From contig JAGSPR010000092.1 in NCBI GenBank assembly GCA_018262455.1, forward strand, positions 1 to 17,569: a DNA stretch of 17,569 nt, in the 5' to 3' direction. Below the pieces are notes generated by a model. That model had not been told where the DNA came from. It ran no database searches and saw nothing but the letters and a program-made list of their open reading frames with translations. Source of the DNA: Deltaproteobacteria bacterium (GTDB taxonomy: Bacteria; Myxococcota; Polyangia; Haliangiales; Haliangiaceae). The position numbers and the translations under genes were made by a program. Positions 1 to 8,889 of this stretch are shown here, piece after piece (the stretch's first letter is position 1; every line of letters begins with the position of its first letter).

Positions 1-2
1 AC

Positions 3-1379
3 AACGTCAACGACGGTGCGCCCGCGAACGACAGCCTGCCGGACGACACCAAGGCCGACGCGGTGTTCCCGCCGAAGTTCGAGCTTGCCGACCAGTCGCC
101 CGTCAAGAGCCAGGGCAGCCGTGGCGTGTGTTCGATCTTCGCGTCGACGGCGCTGATCGAGAACCTCTACATCAAGGCGGGCATGCCGGTCGCCGAGGCC
201 GACTTCTCCGAGCAGTACCTGCAGTGGGCCGCCAAGAACCTCGAAGGAGAGTTCCCGCACACCGATGGCTCGAGCTCGAACGCGAACCTCGCCACGGTCG
301 TCAACTTCGGGACCGTGCAGGAGGCTGACTGGGCCTACGAGTCGGCCCCGTGGACCGCGGCCAACGACGCCGAATGCACCGGTGGCGAGAACCTGCCGAC
401 CAAGTGCTACACGAACGGCGAGCCGCCGGCGTCGATCGCGCAGGCCCGCAAGTTCAAGCTGCCGTCCTCGCGGTTCATCAACACCAACTCGATCAAGGCG
501 CACCTGTCGACCAAGAAGACGGGCGTCAACATCGGCTTCACGTTCTTCTACCAGGCGTGGAACCACCGCCGGTCGACGATTCCGATCAACGACGCGCTGT
601 GGCGCCAGGGCGTGGTCACCTACCCGAACGCCAAGGACAAGGAAGAGTCGGCGACGCACCGCGCAGGTCACGCGGTCCAGATCGTGGGATGGGACGACGA
701 CGCCGAGTTCGACATGCGCGACGGCGACGGCAACCCCGTGCTCGACGCCAACGGCGACCCGCAAAAAGAGAAGGGCTTCTTCATCTTCAAGAACTCGTGG
801 GGCACGGCGAGCTTCGGCGTCGATCACCCGACGGGCCCCGGCTACGGCTACTTCTCGTACAGGTATGCCAAGGAGTTCGGCTCCGCGGTCACCGCCGAGC
901 TACCGACGCTCGACACCCCGCATGAGGTCTGCGACGACGCGACGCTCAACGACGAGGACAACGACGGCAAGGCGAACTGCGACGATAGCGACTGCGCCAC
1001 GCACCCGGCCTGCGCCGGCGGTGGCTCCGCGCACACGTTCGAGTCGACCCCGAACGCGGCGATCCCCGACAACAGCCCAGCGGGGTTCACCAGCACGATC
1101 GACGTCGCCGACGTCGGCATCGTCACCGACGTCAAGCTCACGGTCGACATCAGCCACAGCTTCCGCGGGGATCTCAAGGTGACGCTGAACAAGGGCACGA
1201 GGTCGCTCGTGCTGTTCAACAACGAGGGCGGCTCGGCAGACGACCTCAAGCAGACCTTCACCGTGGCCGGGTTCTCGGGCGAGGCGCTCGCCGGCGGCTG
1301 GACCCTCAAGGTCGAGGACGACGCGGCCCAGGATCTCGGCACGCTCCACTCGTGGAAGCTCGAGGTCACGGCGAACTGA
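3..1379 (+). CDS. Secreted papain-like (C1) cysteine protease with P domain, 5' partial
   Basis: The reading frame is open from base 3, so the true start and any signal peptide lie upstream; a GTG at 63 is only an internal candidate. Papain-family landmarks are in order. The Gln-Gly oxyanion segment and nucleophile Cys (QGSRGVCSIFAS, Cys codon at 129) come first. The catalytic His is in GHAVQIVGWDDD (codon 669) and the Asn in FKNSWGT (codon 792). A Cys/Asp-rich linker follows at about 930-1012 (DEDNDGKANCDDSDC), of the Ca-binding type common in secreted myxobacterial proteins. The last ~115 residues (about 1027-1376) match a proprotein-convertase P (Homo B) domain: a jelly roll with DISHSFRGDLKVTL and a GGWTLKVEDDAAQDLGTL-type end. 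The protein is probably exported and processed. A terminator-like hairpin follows. The C1 assignment is strong; the substrate is unknown. Confidence 0.88.
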   Translation, partial: NVNDGAPANDSLPDDTKADAVFPPKFELADQSPVKSQGSRGVCSIFASTALIENLYIKAGMPVAEADFSEQYLQWAAKNLEGEFPHTDGSSSNANLATVVNFGTVQEADWAYESAPWTAANDAECTGGENLPTKCYTNGEPPASIAQARKFKLPSSRFINTNSIKAHLSTKKTGVNIGFTFFYQAWNHRRSTIPINDALWRQGVVTYPNAKDKEESATHRAGHAVQIVGWDDDAEFDMRDGDGNPVLDANGDPQKEKGFFIFKNSWGTASFGVDHPTGPGYGYFSYRYAKEFGSAVTAELPTLDTPHEVCDDATLNDEDNDGKANCDDSDCATHPACAGGGSAHTFESTPNAAIPDNSPAGFTSTIDVADVGIVTDVKLTVDISHSFRGDLKVTLNKGTRSLVLFNNEGGSADDLKQTFTVAGFSGEALAGGWTLKVEDDAAQDLGTLHSWKLEVTAN

Positions 1380-1439
1380 GCTGACACTCCTGCCTGCTCA
1401 CCCCTGTTGCGAGGCCCCTGCTCAGCAGACTCCTCGCCG

Positions 1440-1472
1440 AACGGCGCCGCGCCCCGGCGCCGTTCATCTTTT
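1440..1472 (+). terminator. Intrinsic terminator after the protease gene
   Basis: A perfect 9-bp stem (AACGGCGCC at 1440-1448 and GGCGCCGTT at 1456-1464) encloses a 7-nt loop and is followed by CATCTTTT. It lies about 60 nt past the protease stop and just before the universal stress protein gene. This is the clearest Rho-independent terminator in the window. Confidence 0.8.
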
Positions 1473-1500
1473 CGGCATGGTCGATGCAGCTGGTGGTTGC

Positions 1501-2079
1501 ATGACGAACGCTCGCCCGGCCCGTCGTTTTCGCATCGTCGCCGCGCTCGACCGATCCGAGTACAGCGAGATCGTGCTCGAGCACGCGATCGACCAGGCCG
1601 CGCGTCACGACAGGCCCGACCTCCACTTCGTCACGGTCGTCGACCGGAAGGATGACGTCGAGGCGATCAAGGCCTGGCTCGCGGCGGAGGTCATGCAAGG
1701 ACTCGAAACCTTCGGGCGAAAGGGGCCGGACTGGCGGTCGCGCTTGCACGTGCTGGAGGGCAAGCCCGCGGACGAGATCGCGACCTTCGCGGCAGATCTC
1801 GCAGCCGACCTGCTCGTCATCGGCCGGTTCGGGACCCACGCGAAGCGAGGCTCGGTCGCCGACCACGTCCTCCCTCGTGCCCCATGTCCGACCCTGATCG
1901 TGAACCTGATGGAGCACGTCGTCGAACCGGTGACCCAGTGCGCCGCGTGCGCAGAGGTCCGGGAGGATTCCGACGGCGAGCGATGGTTCTGTGCCGCGCA
2001 CCTCAACACGGACCGGCTCCGCCTCAGCGCGTTGCTCCCGCTCTCGGGCACGTCGATCCACGGCGGCCCGCTCTGGTGA
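1501..2079 (+). CDS. Universal stress protein with C-terminal Cys/His cluster
   Basis: This 192-residue UspA-fold protein starts RIVAALDRSEYSE, the usual strand-1 Asp region. Its nucleotide-loop motif is shortened: G108-x2-G111-x5-G117-S118 (IGRFGTHAKRGSVADHVL), against G-x2-G-x9-GS in the family. ATP binding is therefore uncertain. After the Usp core comes an extra ~50-residue tail with C147-x2-C150-x13-C164-x2-H167, a zinc-knuckle-like spacing absent from normal ~140-residue Usp proteins. The ATG at 1501 is preferred over 1477 because GGTGG lies 4 nt upstream and homology begins soon after; 1477 would add eight residues right behind the terminator. It is probably cytoplasmic. It is read away from the second usp gene at 2325-2759, which is on the other strand. 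Confidence 0.85.
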   Translation: MTNARPARRFRIVAALDRSEYSEIVLEHAIDQAARHDRPDLHFVTVVDRKDDVEAIKAWLAAEVMQGLETFGRKGPDWRSRLHVLEGKPADEIATFAADLAADLLVIGRFGTHAKRGSVADHVLPRAPCPTLIVNLMEHVVEPVTQCAACAEVREDSDGERWFCAAHLNTDRLRLSALLPLSGTSIHGGPLW

Positions 2080-2150
2080 CCCCGCATGGGCTGCGCGGCT
2101 GGACGAACGCCCCGCAGGTTCTGCGCACGCTTCCAAGCTGGAGATCGACC

Positions 2151-2324
2151 ATGTCGAACGTCATCCGTCACGTGAGAGAGGAGCATCCGATGCCGCCGGT
2201 CCCCGACCCGATGGCTCGGATCCGAGCGCTCCTGCACCAGCGGCCGTTCCTCGTGCTCCCACTTCCCAATGACAGGCCCGCGGAGCCGCTGCCGATCCGG
2301 AGCCGCCACCCGAAGCAGCCGTGA
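2151..2324 (+). CDS. Possible small Pro-rich protein, 57 aa
   Basis: I do not recognise this protein. It begins MSNVIRHVREEHPMPP and contains a short hydrophobic stretch (RPFLVLPLPN) in a Pro/Arg-rich chain with no Cys. Support is a good ribosome site, GGAGA at 2140-2144, 6 nt before the ATG. The position 71 nt after the usp gene on the same strand allows co-transcription. Its TGA directly abuts the reverse-strand stop of the next usp gene, together forming TGATCA. Against it: short length, low complexity, and a frame that also stays open far upstream, as is common at this GC content. It could be non-coding. Confidence 0.35.
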   Translation: MSNVIRHVREEHPMPPVPDPMARIRALLHQRPFLVLPLPNDRPAEPLPIRSRHPKQP

Positions 2325-2759
2325 TCATGCCGGGTCGTGCGAGCGCACCGTCAGCACGGGACAGCTCGCCGCGCGCACGACGTGCTCGGCCACGCTGCCG
2401 AGCACCATCCGCTTGACGCCACGCCGACCGTGCGTGCCCATCACGACAAGATCGGTGCCGAGCGAGCTGGCGAGCGAGAGGATGCCGTCGCGGGCGTCGC
2501 CCGGCAGGACCGTGCGCTTGCCGAACTTGATTCCGGGGTGTTTGGCGACGAGCTGTTCGAGGCGCTGCTCGGCGTCTCGCTGCAGCGAGCCGATCATCTC
2601 GTCGGTCAACGCGACGCTGAGCTCCGGGAGCGACGCGCCGATGCAATGGACGAGGTGGACCGTCGCGCCGAGCTTCTCGGCCAGCCCGCACGCGTAGTCG
2701 AGGGCATGCTCGGACCGCGCGCTGAAGTCGATCGGGACGAGGATGGTGGAGGGCAGCAT
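2325..2759 (-). CDS. Universal stress protein, UspA family
   Basis: This 144-residue single-domain Usp has the canonical length. It shows the strand-1 motif TILVPIDFS with Asp11 and the complete ATP-binding loop G108-x2-G111-x9-G121-S122 (GTHGRRGVKRMVLGSVAEHV), ending CPVLTVR. It is thus an ATP-binding-type Usp, probably a cytoplasmic dimer used in stress or energy-limitation survival. The ATG at 2759 is the natural family start, but no clear Shine-Dalgarno precedes it. It lies 69 nt downstream of the lipoprotein gene on the same strand and may be its distal partner. It is a more typical relative of the Usp at 1501-2079 and convergent with it. Confidence 0.92.
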   Translation of the reverse strand: MLPSTILVPIDFSARSEHALDYACGLAEKLGATVHLVHCIGASLPELSVALTDEMIGSLQRDAEQRLEQLVAKHPGIKFGKRTVLPGDARDGILSLASSLGTDLVVMGTHGRRGVKRMVLGSVAEHVVRAASCPVLTVRSHDPA

Positions 2760-2828
2760 GCGTCGATGGGATTCAGGATCCGCGCCAGGATGGGCCGCAA
2801 CCCCCCGCCCAGGGTTCGCGCGTGCCCG

Positions 2829-4490
2829 CTACTGCGCGGGACAGCTGGGATCGGTCGTCAACGCGAGATCGTCGACGAACGCCGTCTCGGCCGGGAGCAC
2901 GTTCGCGCACGTCCCGGCGCCACCACTCATCGCGAACCGCACCGCTTGATTGCGGCCGACCAGCTTCGGATCGAGGCAGAGCGTGCCCTGGTGATACTGG
3001 TTGTCGAGCACCGGCACGAGGCTCGCCACCGCGTTGCTCGCGGAGAACGCGTACGTCGACTTCGGCGTGGCCTTGTAGAAGAACGTCAGCGCGGGCCCGC
3101 TCGCGCCAGCGCTCGCGGGCGTCACGATGTTGGCCTGCCACGTCGGCCCCTCACACGGGTGATCGACGCTGAGCTGGAGCACCCCGTTGGCGGTGTGCGC
3201 GTTCGCGGGATCGTTCAACGTCCGCGCCAGCGACCGGCCTTGGGTCGCCTGGGCCCCGATCAAGGTCAGCGGCGACTCGAACCCTGGATCGGTGAGGTTG
3301 GCATCGGTGCCGCAGGACGGGTCGTTGATGACCTTGAAGTTGTCGAACGCCGATTCGAAGTTCGGTGCGTCGGAACACAAGCCCTGACTGTCGATGTTCG
3401 CGGTGAGCGTGAACGCCCCACCACGCATGAACGCAGGCGCGCACATCCGGATCGTGGTGGGTTGACCGCTGCCGGAGATCGCGGGGAGCGGGACACCACC
3501 GATGTTCCACAGCGTGGTGGCACTGCTGGAAGTTCGATTGAAGATCGAGATCGCCGGCGAGGCCAGCATCGGGCTGTTCGAAATCGAGATCTTGTTCAAC
3601 AGGCTCACGCCGTCGCAGCGGTGGTGCATGAACAGCCGCGCCGCCCGGGAGCCCGCTTCGCCGAACCCGCTCTCGATCTTCGCGGTCGAGTTATCGACTC
3701 CATTCGAGAACAGGACATTGAACGCCCATCCTCCGTCGGCCTCGGCGTCGCCGTTCGACGCCGTTCCCGGAGCCGGACATTCGCCTGGGTCCGCGGGCTT
3801 GATCTCGACATGGTCGATCTCGAGGTTGAACCCGCTCGTGGGGGACGGGCAGTCGAAGCTGCGCTTCGCCGGCATGAGCTCCACCTGCGTGGGAGCGCCC
3901 TTTCCGGTCGACGATTCGGGAGCGTACTGCGAGGCCCCGAGGCAGAACCGCGAGGTCGTGAAGTCGCCGAAGGAAAACGGCATCTCGTCATGCCACACCG
4001 AGCCGACTCCCACCGCAGGCGCGACGACATCGGACAGCATCCCTTCCGCAACGTAGCGATAGGTGGTCACGATGACGAGCGGCTCGGCACGTGACAGCCG
4101 GGGCATCTCGGCGCCTTGTGAGACGCGCTCGAGCGCGCAGAGCGGCACGTTCGTGAACACGGCGGCACCTGGATCGATCATCCCGGCAACGTTGAGGTTG
4201 GTATCCACCACGATGGCGGCGCCAAGCGTCCACCTCGTCATCGACTGAAAGCCTGGATCGGCAATCACGCCACTCCAAGCGCAGGTGCCCGCAACGGCCT
4301 CGGTGTAGCCGGCCGCGCATTCACAGCTCCGGTCCGTGATCCGGTCATCGCAGACCGAGTGGGCGACCGTGCAGTCGGCATCGACCCGGCATTGGCACGT
4401 CCCCGTACACGGGTCGACCGTGGCGTCGGAAGCCAGCGGCTGGACCTCCCCACAGCCGCACAACCAGATCAGCAAGCATAGGTGACGCAT
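2829..4490 (-). CDS. Lipoprotein with three jelly-roll-like repeats
   Basis: The start at 4490 is chosen, not the longer frame, because GGAGG (complement of 4497-4501) sits 6 nt upstream and the protein then opens with a lipoprotein signal, MRHLCLLIWLCGC, lipidated Cys at 13. The 553 residues have an eight-Cys EGF-like segment (Cys 28 to 70) followed by three ~155-165-residue repeats. These cover residues 74-239, 240-393 and 394-552. Repeats open with ADPGFQS, SNGDAEADGGW and TDPGFES, and close with LEIDHVEIKPADPGEC, FDNFKVINDPSC and VDDLALTTDPSC. That begin/end pattern suits carbohydrate-binding-like beta-sandwich modules. No catalytic motif is visible, so a surface binding role is an inference. 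No specific family name can be given. Confidence 0.8.
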   Translation of the reverse strand: MRHLCLLIWLCGCGEVQPLASDATVDPCTGTCQCRVDADCTVAHSVCDDRITDRSCECAAGYTEAVAGTCAWSGVIADPGFQSMTRWTLGAAIVVDTNLNVAGMIDPGAAVFTNVPLCALERVSQGAEMPRLSRAEPLVIVTTYRYVAEGMLSDVVAPAVGVGSVWHDEMPFSFGDFTTSRFCLGASQYAPESSTGKGAPTQVELMPAKRSFDCPSPTSGFNLEIDHVEIKPADPGECPAPGTASNGDAEADGGWAFNVLFSNGVDNSTAKIESGFGEAGSRAARLFMHHRCDGVSLLNKISISNSPMLASPAISIFNRTSSSATTLWNIGGVPLPAISGSGQPTTIRMCAPAFMRGGAFTLTANIDSQGLCSDAPNFESAFDNFKVINDPSCGTDANLTDPGFESPLTLIGAQATQGRSLARTLNDPANAHTANGVLQLSVDHPCEGPTWQANIVTPASAGASGPALTFFYKATPKSTYAFSASNAVASLVPVLDNQYHQGTLCLDPKLVGRNQAVRFAMSGGAGTCANVLPAETAFVDDLALTTDPSCPAQ

Positions 4491-4496
4491 GGATTG

Positions 4497-4501
4497 CCTC
4501 C
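4497..4501 (-). promoter_or_regulatory. Shine-Dalgarno GGAGG deciding the lipoprotein start
   Basis: The reverse strand reads GGAGG, then a 6-nt spacer, then ATG at 4490. It rules in the short start and excludes the 25 extra residues of the longer frame, which lack a signal-peptide shape. No convincing promoter hexamers were found in 4502-4615. Confidence 0.75.
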
Positions 4502-4615
4502 GATGATGACCGAAGTGCCGTCGACGACACCAGGATCTTGCTCCAAACCCGAGATCTTCGAACACGATCTACACGGGTGCCTATCACACTCTTCCTCACA
4601 GCCCCTGGACGCAGG

Positions 4616-5641
4616 CTAGGTCGCGTGCGCTGCCTCGCCGCGGATCCTCGACAGCAGCGAGGTCTTCGCGGTCGCGGGCAGGAACGACGCGCGGATCGCG
4701 TTCTCGGCGACGACGACGATCTCGGCGGGCGTGAGGTCGAGGGCGGCCACGGTGGCGCGGTAGTTGTCGGCGAGGTAGCCGCCGAAGTACGCGGGGTCGT
4801 CCGAGTTGATCGTCACGACGACGCCCTTGCGCAGCAGCCGCGCGAAGTTGTGGTCGGCGAGATCCTCGACGACGCGCAGCTTGAGGTTCGAGAGCGGACA
4901 CACCGTGAGCGGGATGCGCTCGCGGACCAGGCGCTCGACGAGCGCGGGATCCTCGTCGCAGTGCACGCCGTGATCGATTCGCTCGGCCCCGAGCAGGTCG
5001 AGGGCCTCGGTGATGTACGCGGCAGGGCCTTCCTCCCCGGCATGCGCGACGGCGCGCAGGTTCAGGCTGCGCGCCTTGGCGAACACGCGCGCGAACTTGC
5101 TCGGCGGGTTGCCACGCTCCCCGGAATCGAGCCCCACCCCGGCGAGCTCGCCGAGAAATGGCAGTGCGGCGTCGAGCGTGGCGAACGCGTCGGCCTCGGA
5201 GAGGTGACGCAGGAAGCACAGGATGAGCCCGGAGGTGACGCCGTAGCGCCGGTGAGCGTCCTCCATCGCGTCGCGCAACCCGCCGATCACGACCTCGAGC
5301 GGCACGCCGCGCGGGGTGTGGCTCTGTGGATCGAAGAACAGCTCGGCGTGGACGACCCCGTCGGCGTGGGCGCGGGTGAAGTAGCTCATCGCGAGCGCGT
5401 AGAAGTCGCGGCGATCGCGAAGCACCGCGCAGCCGGCATAGTAGAGGTCGAGGAACGACTGGAGATCGTGGAACGCGTAGGCGGCGCGCACGGCCGCAAC
5501 CGACGCGAACGGCAACGCCAGGCCGTGCTTGGCGGCCAGGCTGAACATCATCTCGGGCTCGAGCGTGCCTTCGATGTGGAGGTGGAGCTCGGCTTTCGGC
5601 AGGCGACGGATCAGGCGTTCACGCGTGGCATCGAGCGACAT
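4616..5641 (-). CDS. Adenine deaminase-type purine deaminase (amidohydrolase)
   Basis: This 341-residue TIM-barrel metal-dependent deaminase belongs to the adenosine/adenine deaminase family. Zinc ligands are H20 and H22 (AELHLHIEGTLEPE), H200 (AHAGEEGP) and D281. Catalytic residues are E203, H224 (RIDHG) and D282 (INSDDPAYFGGY). Segments such as FHDLQSFLDLYYAG, FDPQSHTPRG, LILCFLRHLSE, HAGEEGPAAYI and SDDPAYFGGY match what I recall of the adenine aminohydrolase subgroup (Aah1-like, adenine to hypoxanthine plus ammonia) better than true adenosine deaminases. Substrate choice therefore leans to adenine (EC 3.5.4.2), with adenosine as the alternative. The ATG at 5641 is preceded by TAGCGT 6 nt upstream and no clear ribosome site. 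It acts in cytoplasmic purine salvage and is divergent from tex. Confidence 0.92.
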   Translation of the reverse strand: MSLDATRERLIRRLPKAELHLHIEGTLEPEMMFSLAAKHGLALPFASVAAVRAAYAFHDLQSFLDLYYAGCAVLRDRRDFYALAMSYFTRAHADGVVHAELFFDPQSHTPRGVPLEVVIGGLRDAMEDAHRRYGVTSGLILCFLRHLSEADAFATLDAALPFLGELAGVGLDSGERGNPPSKFARVFAKARSLNLRAVAHAGEEGPAAYITEALDLLGAERIDHGVHCDEDPALVERLVRERIPLTVCPLSNLKLRVVEDLADHNFARLLRKGVVVTINSDDPAYFGGYLADNYRATVAALDLTPAEIVVVAENAIRASFLPATAKTSLLSRIRGEAAHAT

Positions 5642-5647
5642 CGACGC

Positions 5648-5653
5648 ACGCTA
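5648..5653 (-). promoter_or_regulatory. Possible start-proximal -10 element of the deaminase gene
   Basis: The reverse strand reads TAGCGT, then 6 nt, then ATG. The TAnnnT form at this distance resembles leaderless promoters. The region 17 nt further upstream (TCGATC) is a poor -35, so support is modest. Confidence 0.3.
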
Positions 5654-5805
5654 CCCTGGGGCCCGAGCCGGATCGATCGGTTTTGGTCCGCAGCGAAGCA
5701 AGGATCAAAACCACCGCACGGCGAGGGTCCACCTTGGGGGTGGGCTCCCCTTGTGGGGCAATCCCGGGGAACGGTCGTGGGGGTGCGGCGAGGGGGTCTT
5801 CGCGC

Positions 5806-5834
5806 TTGCCGCCCGGCGGCCCGATGGGTACGGT
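5806..5834 (+). promoter_or_regulatory. Candidate sigma70-type promoter of tex
   Basis: TTGCCG (5806-5811) and TACGGT (5829-5834) are separated by exactly 17 nt. Transcription would begin near 5841, only about 5 nt before the ATG at 5846, and no Shine-Dalgarno lies in front of that ATG. An almost leaderless mRNA is inferred. The rest of the 204-bp divergent region (5642-5845) holds no other gene. Confidence 0.5.
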
Positions 5835-5845
5835 CCTCCGCCTAG

Positions 5846-8833
<2,988 letters not shown>

Positions 8834-8842
8834 GGGGCGATG

Positions 8843-8875
8843 GCACGTCCGCGCGATCGGATCGCGACGGCGTGC
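8843..8875 (+). other. Imperfect inverted repeat between tex and the sulfatase-like gene
   Basis: GCACG (8843-8847) pairs with CGTGC (8871-8875), and CGCGATC (8852-8858) is mirrored by GATCGCG (8860-8866), with two mismatches between. It starts 10 nt past the tex stop and ends 15 nt before the next start. No T-run follows. It could be a weak terminator, an RNA stem or an operator. Confidence 0.4.
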
Positions 8876-8889
8876 TAGAGCAGAGGTTG

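Noticed and set aside
2337..4094. A 585-codon forward frame opposite the usp and lipoprotein genes
   Set aside because: Its translation is Arg-rich and motif-free, and it covers two genes with clear signal, ribosome site and family motifs on the other strand.
4491..4565. 25-residue N-terminal extension of the lipoprotein
   Set aside because: It would place an Arg/His-rich segment before a perfect lipoprotein signal and would absorb the GGAGG site.
4545..4575. Short inverted repeat around TTCGAA (AGATC and GATCT arms) upstream of the lipoprotein
   Set aside because: Arms of only 5 bp without further symmetry or a promoter nearby; not enough to call an operator.
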